From contig JAVBPZ010000020.1 in NCBI GenBank assembly GCA_031549285.1, forward strand, positions 1 through 38,756: a stretch of 38,756 bases of DNA. Direction: 5' to 3'. The position numbers and the translations under genes are program-made. The notes beneath the pieces were generated by a model that saw only the letters and a list, made by a program, of their open reading frames with translations, had not been told where the DNA came from and did not search any database. Within the stretch, counting starts at the first letter, position 1; each line of letters begins with the position of its first letter. The DNA is from JAAYCI01 sp031549285 (lineage in GTDB: Bacteria > Bacillota > Clostridia > Oscillospirales > Ruminococcaceae). Positions 8,494 through 17,620 of this stretch are shown one piece after another.

Positions 8494-8556
8494 TCCTCTT
8501 TTTCCATTTCCGTTTTTTCTTGTTTGTTCGCGCCCGCCGCGCGCCCAGCCTACCCC

Positions 8557-9915
8557 CTACAGCGCCACCGTCATGGCCGCCTTTGGCGCCTCGTCTATCG
8601 CCGGGGCCACCGCGGCGCCATAACCCACCAGGCGCTCCTTCGCCACCGCAATCATCAGCTTTATGCGGTTCTCCTGGTTCACCTTGGTCGCGCTGGGGTC
8701 ATAGTCTATGGGGGTAATGTTCGCCTCGGGGTACACCGCGCGTATTTTCGAAATCATCCCCTTGCCCACCACGTGGTTCGGCAGGCAGCCAAACGGCTGT
8801 GCGCACACAATGTTCGGGTACCCGCTTTTCACCAGCTCCACCATCTCGCTGGTTAAAAGCCATCCCTCGCCCATCTTCGCGCCCAGGCCAATGAACCCGT
8901 CTGCCAAACTCATAGTATGCTCGAACAAGCCCGGCGCATGCAGGTTCGGGTATTTTTGTATCGCCTCTATCATCAGCTTTTCGCGGGTGGTGGTGAAATC
9001 CATTACTACCTCATACACCTTTTTCACCATCTTGCTGCCGCCGTACAGCTTTATGTTTTCGCTGCCGTTCACAATGCAGTACTGAATGAACCCCATCAGC
9101 CCCGGCATGTTCACTTCGCATCCCTCTGCGGCCAAAAAATCCTCCAGGTGGCTGTTGCCCAGCGGCGAATACTTCACGTAAATTTCGCCCACAATGCCTA
9201 CCTTCACCCGCGGTACCATCGTCACCGGCACCGCCGCGAAATCCGCCGCCATGCCCGCGAACGCCGCCGCCATTTCTTTTTTAGACACCGCGCGTCCTTT
9301 TGCAAACCGCGCGCACAGTTCATCCTGCCACTTCGCCACCAGCGCGTCCACTTCGCCCTTGTTGTTCTCATACGGGCGCAGCTGGTTCGACAGGCACATC
9401 AGCTCGTCTCCATAAAACACCGCGGCTATCGCTTTGCGTATCATCGGCAGCGTAAACTTAAACCCCGAATCCTTCTCCAGCCCCGAAAAGTTCAGGCTGG
9501 CCACCGGCACATCCGGGAACCCCGCTTTGCGCAGCGCCTTGCGCAGCAGGTGAATATAGTTCGACGCACGGCACCCGCCGCCGGTCTGGGTAATCATCAG
9601 CGCGGTGTGTTCCAGGTCATATTTCCCGGTTTTCAGGGCATCGATGAACTGCCCTATCACCAGCAGCGCCGGGTAACAGGTGTCGTTGTGCACATACTTC
9701 AGGCCCTCCTGCGCCACCTCCGGCCCGCCGTTTTCCAGCACCTCTATGGTATACCCGTCCTGCCGGAATATCTCCGCGATCATGCGGAAATGCACCGGCG
9801 CCATCTGCGGTATCAGTATCTTGTGGGTCGCCTTCATCTCCGGCGTAAACTTTGGGTACACCGGCGCCGGATGCAGCGCCGCGGTTTGTTTTCTTTGCAG
9901 TGTGTTTTCGCTCAT
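8557..9915 (-). CDS. 2-hydroxyacyl-CoA dehydratase-like iron-sulfur protein (HgdB-related)
   Basis: The 452-residue protein resembles the C-terminal part of the large (about 1400-residue) clostridial acyl-CoA dehydratase activase-related proteins. Conserved cysteines likely to bind a cluster occur in HNDTCYPALLV, TQTGGGCRASNY and AQPFGCLPNHVVGKG. The related enzymes dehydrate 2-hydroxyacyl-CoAs in amino-acid fermentation using an ATP-driven one-electron activator. The ATG at 9915 overlaps the TGA of the upstream activator gene by 4 nt (ATGA, 9912-9915), so the two are coupled. The open frame extends beyond this start antisense to no feature and is not used. The exact substrate is not predictable, and this sub-branch may not be a classical dehydratase. 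Confidence 0.85.
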   Translation of the reverse strand: MSENTLQRKQTAALHPAPVYPKFTPEMKATHKILIPQMAPVHFRMIAEIFRQDGYTIEVLENGGPEVAQEGLKYVHNDTCYPALLVIGQFIDALKTGKYDLEHTALMITQTGGGCRASNYIHLLRKALRKAGFPDVPVASLNFSGLEKDSGFKFTLPMIRKAIAAVFYGDELMCLSNQLRPYENNKGEVDALVAKWQDELCARFAKGRAVSKKEMAAAFAGMAADFAAVPVTMVPRVKVGIVGEIYVKYSPLGNSHLEDFLAAEGCEVNMPGLMGFIQYCIVNGSENIKLYGGSKMVKKVYEVVMDFTTTREKLMIEAIQKYPNLHAPGLFEHTMSLADGFIGLGAKMGEGWLLTSEMVELVKSGYPNIVCAQPFGCLPNHVVGKGMISKIRAVYPEANITPIDYDPSATKVNQENRIKLMIAVAKERLVGYGAAVAPAIDEAPKAAMTVAL

Positions 9916-12900
9916 ACGGCCTGCTCCTTTCCGGCGTTTTGTGTCTCTTTGGTGTCCGGTACGCCCGCCGTTTCCTGTCCTTCCCCGGCCGGGCCCTTCT
10001 TCACGCCTGCCGGCCCGTCTTGCTCTATCGCCGCAAACAAGCTGCGCAGCCGAATGTTCACCGCGCCCAGGTTCGCAATCTCGTCTATTTTTATCTGGGT
10101 ATACAGCTTGCCCTCGCGGTGCAGCGTCTCGCGCACCTCGTCGGTGGTCACGGCGTCCAGCCCGCACCCAAAGCTTACCAGCTGCACCAGGTTCATGTCG
10201 TCCTCGCCCGCAATCACCCGCGCCGCCGCATACAGCCGCGCGTGGTAAGTCCACTGGTTCAAAACGCTGGTGGGCGCCTTGTCCACCAGATAGCTCACCG
10301 CGTCCTCGCTGACCACCGCCGCACCCTGGCTCACAATCAGCTTGTCTATGCCGTGGTTCACCTCGTTGTCCAGGTGGTACGGCCGCCCCGCCAGCACTAT
10401 AATCTGCTTTCCGGCTTTCCGCGCCGCCGCTATAATCTGCTCCCCGCGCTTACGCACCTTTGCCAGATACGCGTCATATTCCGCATAGGCGGCCTCTGCC
10501 GCGGCCTTCGTTTCGGCCAGCGAAATGTTTTCGTAATATTTATTCAGTATTTTATGGAACTTTTTCGTGAAGTCCTGCGGCCGGTGAATACCCACGTAAT
10601 CATAAATAAACCGTTTGCCGGAAAGCTCCGAACAGCTGGCCTTTATCACCTCGGGGTAGTACGCCACCACCGGGCAGTTAAAGCAGTTGTCGCTCATCCC
10701 CTCGTCTATGTTGTAGCTCATGCAGGGGTAGAAAATGGTGTCTATGTCCTCCCGCCCGGCCAGCGCGTGGATATGCCCATGCACCAGCTTTGCCGGGTAG
10801 CATACCGTGTCACTGGGTATGGTTCCCTGCCCGTCAAAATACAGTTTCCGGGTAGAGTGCGGGCTTACGTGCACTTCGAACCCCAGCTGGGTAAACAGCG
10901 TGTGCCAAAACGGCAGCGTCTCAAAAAAGTTCAGCCCCATCGGCATGCCTATCTTCCCGCGCGCACCCGGCGCCGGGGTATAGCTGTCCAGCAGCTGCAG
11001 CTTGTAATCATACAGGTTCAGCGGGCTTTCGGCCCCGCGCTTGGTGATCGGCCGGTCGCACCGGTTGCCGCTGATATACCGCCGCCCGCCGGAAAAGCTG
11101 TTCACCGTCAGCGAGCAGTGGTTGGTACACAGGTTACAGTTCACCGTCTGCACACCGTGGGTCAGCCCTTCCAACTCCTCTTTGGTCAGTGCCCGGCTTT
11201 TTTCGTTGCCTTTGGCCTTTTTGCGGCCATACAGCGCCGCGCCAAACGCGCCCATCAGCCCGGCAATAGACGGCCGAATCACCTGCATGCCCATCTCTTT
11301 TTCAAACGCGCGCAGCACCGCATCGTTGTAAAAGGTACCGCCCTGCACCACCACATTGTGCCCCAGCTCCGACGGACTGGACGCGCGAATCACCTTGTAC
11401 AGCGCGTTTTTCACCACGCTTATCGCCAGCCCCGCCGAGATATTCTCTATCGAGGCGCCATCCTTTTGCGCCTGTTTCACGCTGGAGTTCATAAACACCG
11501 TACACCGGCTGCCCAGTTCCACCGGGGCGTCGCCAAATAACCCCAGCTTCGCAAACTCCCGCACGTCTCGGCCCAGCGCCTCGGCAAAGGTCTGCAAAAA
11601 ACTGCCGCAGCCAGAGGAACACGCCTCGTTCAAAAAGATATCGCTCACCGCGCCATCTTCTATCTTAAAGCACTTCATGTCCTGCCCGCCAATGTCGATA
11701 ATAAAATCCACATCCGGCTGGAAATGCTTTGCCGCGCGGAAATGCGCCATGGTCTCCACCAGGCTGTAGTCCGCATTGAATGCCTCTTTGCACAGCTGTT
11801 CCCCATACCCGGTGGTGGTCACGCTGGCCAGCGTCATACCGGGGCAATCCTCGTACATCTGCAAAATAGCCGCCCGCACCAGCGGCACCGGGTTGCCGCT
11901 GTTTGGCTGGTAGGTCACGTCCAGCAGTTCGCCCTCTTCGCTTATCAGCACCGTCTTCACGGTGGTGGACCCGGCGTCTATCCCCAGGTGCGCCCGCCCG
12001 GAAAACCCTTCCAGCTGCCCCACCGGCACGCTGGCTTTTTCGTGCCGCTGCACAAACGCGGTATATTCGGCTTCGTTTTTAAACAGCGGCTCGGTATGCG
12101 CAAACACCGCTTTGCCGCCGCTGGCCGCCAAACGGTCCCGCAGCTGTGGCAGATTAAATGTTTCGCCATCGGCATACAGCGCCGCGCCCACAGACACAAA
12201 ATACAGGCTTTTTTCCGGTAGAATCCCTTCGGTCTTCAGCACTTTGTTAAACGCGGCGCGCAGCTCGCTCATGAAGGTAAGCGGCCCGCCCAGGTACACC
12301 ACATTCCCCTCTATGCGCCGCCCCTGTGCCAGCCCCGCAATGGTCTGGTTCACCACTGAGTACAAAATAGACGCCGCCACATCCTCCGCCCGGGCACCCT
12401 GGTTCAAAAGCGGCTGCACGTCGGTCTTGGCAAACACACCACAGCGCGAGGCAATGGTATATATCTTTTCTTTTTCTTTTGCTTTTTCATTCAGCTCGTC
12501 CGGTGTTATTTTCAAAAGCGTGGCCATCTGGTCTATAAACGCGCCGGTACCGCCGGCACAGCTGCCGTTCATGCGCACCTCTACCCCGTTTGTCAAAAAC
12601 AGTATCTTCGCGTCCTCGCCGCCCAGCTCCACAATCACGTCCGCGTCCGGCGTAAGGCTGCGCGCCGCCACCCGTGTGGCAAACACTTCCTGCACAAACG
12701 GAACGTCGCATGCCTCGGCAAAGCCCATCCCGGCCGACCCGGTAATGGCGCACAAAAATTCCGTATCGTCGTACTTGTTCTCCAGCTCACACAGCACCTC
12801 GGCAGCCTTCTCAATAATATGGGAATAATGCCGCTCATAGCTTGTGTGCACAATGCGGTTCTCGTCGTCCAGCACCACGCATTTTATAGTGGTAGAGCCA

Positions 12901-12953
12901 ATATCCAGCCCCAGGCGCAGCTGCGCCGTCTTTTGTTTGTTATTCTCTGGCAA
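9912..12953 (-). CDS. Acyl-CoA dehydratase activase-related protein (two BadF/BcrA ATPase domains + DUF2229)
   Basis: This 1013-residue protein carries two ASKHA-fold BadF/BadG/BcrA/BcrD ATPase domains. The first begins LGLDIGSTTIKCVVLDDEN and has NGSCAGGTGAF; the second begins LGIDAGSTTVKTVLISEEG and has EACSSGCGSF. These cysteines normally bridge a [4Fe-4S] cluster in activators. A DUF2229 region follows, with cysteines in DTVCYPAK, FYPCMSYN and DNCFNCPV. Related clostridial proteins usually fuse this part to the dehydratase-like domain; here the latter is a separate, 4-nt-overlapping gene. I prefer TTG at 12953 (AGAGGA 6 nt upstream) to the ATG at 12989, which lacks a good ribosome binding site. 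Function in amino-acid fermentation or radical dehydration is inferred from the family. Confidence 0.87.
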   Translation of the reverse strand: MPENNKQKTAQLRLGLDIGSTTIKCVVLDDENRIVHTSYERHYSHIIEKAAEVLCELENKYDDTEFLCAITGSAGMGFAEACDVPFVQEVFATRVAARSLTPDADVIVELGGEDAKILFLTNGVEVRMNGSCAGGTGAFIDQMATLLKITPDELNEKAKEKEKIYTIASRCGVFAKTDVQPLLNQGARAEDVAASILYSVVNQTIAGLAQGRRIEGNVVYLGGPLTFMSELRAAFNKVLKTEGILPEKSLYFVSVGAALYADGETFNLPQLRDRLAASGGKAVFAHTEPLFKNEAEYTAFVQRHEKASVPVGQLEGFSGRAHLGIDAGSTTVKTVLISEEGELLDVTYQPNSGNPVPLVRAAILQMYEDCPGMTLASVTTTGYGEQLCKEAFNADYSLVETMAHFRAAKHFQPDVDFIIDIGGQDMKCFKIEDGAVSDIFLNEACSSGCGSFLQTFAEALGRDVREFAKLGLFGDAPVELGSRCTVFMNSSVKQAQKDGASIENISAGLAISVVKNALYKVIRASSPSELGHNVVVQGGTFYNDAVLRAFEKEMGMQVIRPSIAGLMGAFGAALYGRKKAKGNEKSRALTKEELEGLTHGVQTVNCNLCTNHCSLTVNSFSGGRRYISGNRCDRPITKRGAESPLNLYDYKLQLLDSYTPAPGARGKIGMPMGLNFFETLPFWHTLFTQLGFEVHVSPHSTRKLYFDGQGTIPSDTVCYPAKLVHGHIHALAGREDIDTIFYPCMSYNIDEGMSDNCFNCPVVAYYPEVIKASCSELSGKRFIYDYVGIHRPQDFTKKFHKILNKYYENISLAETKAAAEAAYAEYDAYLAKVRKRGEQIIAAARKAGKQIIVLAGRPYHLDNEVNHGIDKLIVSQGAAVVSEDAVSYLVDKAPTSVLNQWTYHARLYAAARVIAGEDDMNLVQLVSFGCGLDAVTTDEVRETLHREGKLYTQIKIDEIANLGAVNIRLRSLFAAIEQDGPAGVKKGPAGEGQETAGVPDTKETQNAGKEQAV

Positions 12954-13322
12954 TGGTCTTCCTCTTTTCGTTCTTTGCCCGGCGGTCATATACTATATAT
13001 CCTATCGGGGTTCGGTGTATACATTCTTCTGAATTGTTTCGCATTTTCCGGCGGTTTTATGGCACTGCGCAAAGCAGCCCCACAACCCGCAGAACTACTA
13101 CACTATAGCACATTTTGCCGGAATTGTCATCTGCCGCCTGCCGGCCGGCACCCCACCCACGCGCACTTCTGGCTTCCGGTTTCCTTACGCCTTTCGGGCG
13201 GCAAACCCTGCGCTTGCTCCCCTTCCGTCGCCGCTTTTTCCCGCCCGGCCCCCTCCGCCAGACACCCGGTAACCCGTCCGTGCCACCCTTCCCCACCGCT
13301 CCGGCCCTCTCGGCCGAAGGCC

Positions 13323-13351
13323 CCCTGCCCAAAACGTTGTTTTGGGCAGGG
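13323..13351. other. Strong GC-rich hairpin in the intergenic region
   Basis: A perfect 13-bp stem (CCCTGCCCAAAAC with GTTTTGGGCAGGG) around a 3-nt GTT loop. It sits in a non-coding, very GC-rich stretch (12990-13460) that also contains other short inverted repeats such as GGCCGAAGGCC. It has no T-run, so it is not an evident terminator; function unknown. Confidence 0.4.
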
Positions 13352-13464
13352 CCCCGGTGGCAGGCCCCGCTCTCACCAGGCCTCGCCACCGGGGTGGCGG
13401 CGTTCCGCCGCCGGCCTTCGGCCGCCCCACCCCCATGGAAACCCCAGCCCCTTTATGCTATAAT

Positions 13465-13690
13465 AAATGGTATCCTACCGCGGGGCAGCCTGTAGGCCGC
13501 CATCCTTGTAATCCCTTGGGTGAGCCCCGCCCCCGCGCCCTGCGGGCGCAAGATACCGCCGCAGCCCGCAGGCCACCACCCTTTTATTCTATTGGGTGCA
13601 CGGCGGGGTATTTGCCCTCCCGGCCTGCCTCGCGCAGGGCAGTCGAAAGCAAGTTTTCGCGCGGCACTCGCTTCGTTGGCCAATAAACCC
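13465..13690 (-). repeat. Dispersed intergenic repeat, copy 2 (inverted, expanded)
   Basis: Reverse-complement relative of 4738-4905. Compared with that copy it holds about 70 extra bases in the middle, with the GGCCTNCNGGCTGC unit appearing twice, as if duplicated. It also retains the CCCAATAGAATAAAAG block and the outer ends. Confidence 0.6.
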
Positions 13691-13791
13691 GGAAACAACA
13701 CCGACGCACCATTCCCTGCCCATCCTTTGCGTCGGCGCTTCCTTCCTACATTTCGTATTTCTTATTCTCATCAACCAAAGGGGATTCTTCT

Positions 13792-14343
13792 GTGAAAAGA
13801 CGCATCGTCCAGCCCAAAAACTGTTTTGCCCTTGGCCTCGCGGGCGCCGCCTGCAGCCTGGCCGCCGGCGTCATGATGGCTATCCTGGTCAGCCCTGCGG
13901 TCTTTTTCCGTTTCACCGCCATGGCCTTCACCGGCATCATGCTGTTGTTCCTGGCCACCACGGAAAAAGGCGATGACAAACGCTCGCGCCGCATTAAACT
14001 GCTGCTGCTGTTTGTGGCATTGCTCATTTCTTATCTGGACCTGCCGCTGCTGTGCCCCCCGCTGGAGGCGCTGGTGCTGCCGCTGCTGGGCATCATGTAC
14101 CGTGAAAAAGGCAACCGCACGGACCTTTCTGCCATTTTACTGCTGTCTGTGCTGGAACTTGCCTATGCCGTTATCCGCACCCTGGCTCTCACGCCGCTGC
14201 TGGGCCCGTCGCCGCTGCCATACCAAATCATGGGCATCACCCTGGCGCTGGTGGCGGTGGCACGCGGCTGGCTGCTTTTCCGCCTGTACCGCGCCGCGGC
14301 CAAACAGCCGGACACTCCTGCGGGCACTCCCTCTTCTCTTTAA
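13792..14343 (+). CDS. Polytopic membrane protein of unknown function
   Basis: The 183-residue protein contains about five hydrophobic segments (near residues 12-33, 37-55, 68-98, 112-132 and 140-165) and short charged ends; the loop after the second helix (TTEKGDDKRSRRIK) is basic and probably cytoplasmic. I do not recognise a family. The start is GTG 13792, supported by AAAGGGG 8 nt upstream. The gene lies between the dispersed repeat and the GHL10-type gene, 188 nt upstream of the latter and on the same strand. Whether they are cotranscribed is unclear because the gap is AT-rich and holds an inverted repeat. Confidence 0.7.
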   Translation: MKRRIVQPKNCFALGLAGAACSLAAGVMMAILVSPAVFFRFTAMAFTGIMLLFLATTEKGDDKRSRRIKLLLLFVALLISYLDLPLLCPPLEALVLPLLGIMYREKGNRTDLSAILLLSVLELAYAVIRTLALTPLLGPSPLPYQIMGITLALVAVARGWLLFRLYRAAAKQPDTPAGTPSSL

Positions 14344-14482
14344 AAAAGCATCGAATATGTATCATATTATCGAACTATTAAATTGCATTTAATTCTCATT
14401 AATTCAGAATATCCTTTTTCAAAAAATTGTTCTCCTTATATTTTTCTCTTTCCGCCTCTTACACCCCACCCGGCAACCGTAC

Positions 14483-14511
14483 GGTAACGGAAGCGAATTA
14501 AATCCGTTACC
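14483..14511 (+). promoter_or_regulatory. Inverted repeat just upstream of the GHL10 gene
   Basis: Perfect 9-nt arms GGTAACGGA and TCCGTTACC separated by 11 nt, ending 20 nt before the ATG and 6 nt before the AGAGGA ribosome binding site. It could be an operator or an RNA hairpin affecting translation. Confidence 0.4.
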
Positions 14512-14531
14512 TTAAATAGAGGAACCTCGCC

Positions 14532-15851
14532 ATGCATTTTGAAAAAAAGAAAAAAAACCATACCGGGGTCATCACCGCCCTGCTGCTGGTGGCGGCCATC
14601 GCCATCGGTACCGTTCTGTTTTTTGTGCTGAACAGCCGCGACGCCACCCCGCCGGTTTCCTCCGCGCAAAGCATCCTGTCCGCCACCGGCCAAAGCACCC
14701 CGGCGGATACGTCAGCCACGGCCCCGGCCGAAAACCCGAACGGCTACACCGCCATTCCCCTGCCGGAAGAAATGCGCGCCATGTGGGTAGCCTACCCGGA
14801 CTTTCAGGAACTGGATATCGCCACCGAGGCCGCCATGCGCGCCACCGCCGGCGAAATGTTTGATAATTGCGCCACCCTGGGGCTAAACACCGTCATCGTC
14901 ATCGTGCGCCCCTTCAGTGACGCGTTTTACGAAAGCGCCCTCTTTCCCTGGAGCCATATCCTCACCGGCACGCAAGGCACCGACCCCGGCTACGACCCGC
15001 TGGCCGTCATGGTAGAGGAAGCCCACGCGCGGGGCCTGCGTTTCGAGGCATACATCAACCCCTACCGCGTGGGCGCAGTAGACCCGCTGGCCGCCACCAA
15101 CCCCGCCGTGCAAAACCCCGGCTGGGCCACCTCGGTGGACGGCGCCCTGTGGTACAACCCCGCTTTGCCGCAGGTACAGCAGCTCATCACCGACGGCGTG
15201 GTGGAAATCCTGCAAAATTACGATGTGGACGGCATCCATTTTGATGATTATTTCTACCCTAGTTTCCCCTCGCCAGACGCCGACACCGCGTTTGACGCAG
15301 ACGCCTACGCCCAGTCCGGCAGCGCGCTGTCCCTGGCAGACTGGCGCCGCGAAAACGTGAACCAGATGGTGCAACAGGTCTATGCCGCCGTAAAAACTGC
15401 TAACCCCACCGTTTCATTCGGCATCAGCACCGCCGGCAACAACCAGTACAACTACGACACCATGTACGCCGATGTAAACACCTGGATGGCCACCCCCGGC
15501 TATGTGGACTATGTCATGCCGCAGCTGTACTGGGGGTTCGATTACACCGGCGCATCCGGCAGCACCGCGCCCGCTTTCCAGAACAAGGTGAACGAATGGG
15601 CCGCCTACGAGCGCCTGCCGCAGGTACGGCTGTACGCGGGCCTGGCCGCCTACCACATCGACGACGAAGACGGCGGCACAAACGACCAAAGCGAATGGGC
15701 CAGCGGCCACATCCTGGCAGATATGGTAACCACCCTGCGCACCTCCGGCAGCTTCTCCGGTTTTGCCTTGTTCCGGTACAACTTCCTGTACAATAAAGAC
15801 CTACCCCACGCCCCGGCCGAGGTCGCCGCGCTCACGGAGTTACTGCAGTAA
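14532..15851 (+). CDS. GHL10-type glycoside hydrolase-like protein, membrane-anchored
   Basis: The 439-residue protein has a basic N-terminus and one hydrophobic helix (about 10-32), then a Ser/Thr/Pro linker and a (beta/alpha)8 domain of the glycosyl-hydrolase-like 10 family (about 75-430). Typical blocks are EEMRAMWVAY, LGLNTVIVIVRPFSDAFY, GLRFEAYINPYRV and the acidic DVDGIHFDDYFYP, where the Asp/Glu residues would be catalytic. Such proteins act outside the membrane, perhaps on cell-wall or host glycans. It lacks a lipobox, so the helix probably anchors it. ATG 14532 has AGAGGA upstream. No SLH or cell-wall sorting signal was seen. The real substrate is unknown. Confidence 0.88.
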   Translation: MHFEKKKKNHTGVITALLLVAAIAIGTVLFFVLNSRDATPPVSSAQSILSATGQSTPADTSATAPAENPNGYTAIPLPEEMRAMWVAYPDFQELDIATEAAMRATAGEMFDNCATLGLNTVIVIVRPFSDAFYESALFPWSHILTGTQGTDPGYDPLAVMVEEAHARGLRFEAYINPYRVGAVDPLAATNPAVQNPGWATSVDGALWYNPALPQVQQLITDGVVEILQNYDVDGIHFDDYFYPSFPSPDADTAFDADAYAQSGSALSLADWRRENVNQMVQQVYAAVKTANPTVSFGISTAGNNQYNYDTMYADVNTWMATPGYVDYVMPQLYWGFDYTGASGSTAPAFQNKVNEWAAYERLPQVRLYAGLAAYHIDDEDGGTNDQSEWASGHILADMVTTLRTSGSFSGFALFRYNFLYNKDLPHAPAEVAALTELLQ

Positions 15852-15959
15852 TGCCCTGCGTATTTATCGTCTATTTATTTCGCAATTATTATCCAGCAAT
15901 TATCGGTGGTTTATTTTTCCATTAATTCTTTGTTTAGTACCGCAGTAAACGGCATACCA

Positions 15960-16003
15960 AAAAACCCGGCACCCTTCCATCGCGGAAAAGGCGCCGGGTT
16001 TTT
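15960..16003. terminator. Bidirectional terminator
   Basis: AAAAACCCGGC (15960-15970) pairs with GCCGGGTTTTT (15993-16003) around a 22-nt loop. It separates the convergent GHL10 and citrate synthase genes, with T-runs usable on both strands. Confidence 0.75.
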
Positions 16004-16039
16004 AATATCCGGTAATTATCCAGTGGCTGCACCCCGCCC

Positions 16040-17404
16040 TCACCGCTCCTCCAGCGGCACATACGGTTTTCTCTCCGCCACGCTCTTGTACGCCGGGCGA
16101 ATAATCTTGCTGCCGCACACCAGTTCCTCTATGCGGTGCGCGCTCCACCCGGCAATACGCGCAATGGCAAAAATCGGCGTATACAGCTCCATCGGCAAGT
16201 CCAGCATATCATACACAAACCCGCTGTAAAAATCGATGTTCGCGGAAACGCCCTTGTACATTTTGCGTTCCCCGGCTATCAGCTCCGGCGCCAGCTTCGC
16301 CACCCGCGCATACAGCTGATATTCCTCTTCGCGCCCTTTTTCGGCGCTCAGTTTCTGCACAAAGGACTCAAACACCCTGGCGCGCGGGTCGCTCAACGAA
16401 TACACCGCATGCCCAATGCCGTAAATCAACCCGCTTTTGTCAAACGCCTGCTTGTGCAGCAGCTTTTCCAGATGCGCGGTAATGGCGTCCTCGTCCTCCC
16501 AGTCGGGCAGGCTTTCCATCATGTCTTCCATCATCTTTGTCACACGAATATTCGCGCCGCCGTGCTTCGGGCCCTTCAGGCTGCCCAGCGCCGCCGCCAT
16601 CGCGCTGTAGGTGTCGGTGCCGGATGACGACACCACGTGCACCGTAAAGGTAGAGTTGTTGCCGCCGCCATGCTCCGCGTGCAGCACCAGCGCCAGATCT
16701 AAAATACGCGCCTCCAGCTGGGTATATTCCTGGTTCGGCCGCAAAATATGCAGAATATTTTCCGCCAGCGACAGGTTCCGGTCCGGCTGGTGGATAATCA
16801 GGCTGGTATCTTTTTCATAATGGTTGTACGCATGGTACCCGTACACCGCCAGCAGCGGGAACTCCGCTATCAGGTTAATGCACTGCCGCAGCACGTTTGG
16901 AATAGACAAATCATCCGGGTTGTCGTCGTAATAATACAGCATCAACACACTGCGGGCCAGCGTGTTCATCATATCCCGGCTGGGCGCTTTCATAATGATA
17001 TCCCGTGTAAACTTCGGCGGCAGCGAGCAATATTCATTCAGCAACTTGCAAAACTCGGCCAGCTCTTCTTTGTTTGGCAGCTTTCCAAACAGCAGCAGGT
17101 AAATGGTCTCTTCAAACCCAAAGCGGTCTTCCTTCAAAAACCCCGCCACAATTTCTTCCACGTCTATACCCTGGTAATACAGCTTGCCGTCCATCGGCAC
17201 TTCCACGCCGTCCACCACTTTTTTCGCGGTCACCTGGGAAATATTGGTAAGCCCGGTCAACACACCGTTGCCGGTCAAATCACGCAACCCGCGGTTCACC
17301 TTGTACTCGGTGTACAAATTTCCCGGTATCACATGCTCCTCGCACATGGCGGCCAACGCCCGAATCTCCGGCGTTATTTCGTTGTAGTTCACTCCATCCG
17401 GCAT
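16040..17404 (-). CDS. gltA: Citrate synthase
   Basis: The 454-residue protein condenses acetyl-CoA and oxaloacetate to citrate, the first step toward 2-oxoglutarate and glutamate in anaerobes with an incomplete TCA cycle. The family signatures are present: the LHAEHGGGNNST histidine block, the oxaloacetate-binding GIGHAVYSLSDPRA block with its active-site His, and the catalytic Asp in ANIDFYSG. The long N-terminal region of about 60 residues before the core (NVLTGL-type block) is typical of clostridial forms. ATG 17404 follows a purine-rich GAGAGGGATAGG. The promoter at 17477-17504 fits. It is monocistronic and divergent from the MmcQ-like gene. A 2-methylcitrate synthase activity cannot be excluded. 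Confidence 0.94.
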   Translation of the reverse strand: MPDGVNYNEITPEIRALAAMCEEHVIPGNLYTEYKVNRGLRDLTGNGVLTGLTNISQVTAKKVVDGVEVPMDGKLYYQGIDVEEIVAGFLKEDRFGFEETIYLLLFGKLPNKEELAEFCKLLNEYCSLPPKFTRDIIMKAPSRDMMNTLARSVLMLYYYDDNPDDLSIPNVLRQCINLIAEFPLLAVYGYHAYNHYEKDTSLIIHQPDRNLSLAENILHILRPNQEYTQLEARILDLALVLHAEHGGGNNSTFTVHVVSSSGTDTYSAMAAALGSLKGPKHGGANIRVTKMMEDMMESLPDWEDEDAITAHLEKLLHKQAFDKSGLIYGIGHAVYSLSDPRARVFESFVQKLSAEKGREEEYQLYARVAKLAPELIAGERKMYKGVSANIDFYSGFVYDMLDLPMELYTPIFAIARIAGWSAHRIEELVCGSKIIRPAYKSVAERKPYVPLEER

Positions 17405-17476
17405 ACCCTATCCCTCTCTTTCCGTCTCCATTCCACCGCCGCGCCGGTTTGTGACGACCAGCCGGTAATGGATTTT

Positions 17477-17504
17477 AGTATACCACGTTTCATCAAAATG
17501 CAAA
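17477..17504 (-). promoter_or_regulatory. Candidate promoter of citrate synthase
   Basis: Minus-strand TTTGCA (17499-17504), 16-nt spacer and TATACT (17477-17482), about 70 nt upstream of the ATG. Confidence 0.5.
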
Positions 17505-17556
17505 ACATTTTTTTGGCGCGCCTTTGGCACAGCCAGACATCTCCCACAACGTGTGC

Positions 17557-17562
17557 TATACT
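17557..17562 (+). promoter_or_regulatory. Extended -10 element for the MmcQ/YjbR gene
   Basis: TGC-TATACT is an extended -10 about 60 nt upstream of the ATG; the -35 region is weak. It is the only plausible promoter in this short divergent region. Confidence 0.4.
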
Positions 17563-17620
17563 AAATATAAATAATCTATCCTGCCATTCATTCACTCCAA
17601 AAAACAAGGAGGCACCTGCC

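Noticed and set aside
9916..10254. Upstream extension of the dehydratase-like frame
   Set aside because: It would overlap the activase-like gene in another frame; the ATGA overlap at 9912-9915 gives a convincing start.
9852..11540. Long plus-strand ORF of 562 codons
   Set aside because: It is antisense to the activase-like gene, His/Arg-rich and has no recognisable domain; GC-rich codon patterns create such mirror frames.
13115..13495. GC-rich ORFs in the 12990-13791 gap
   Set aside because: Composition is Pro/Arg-rich in several frames, they lack ribosome binding sites, and the area is dominated by hairpins and a repeat.
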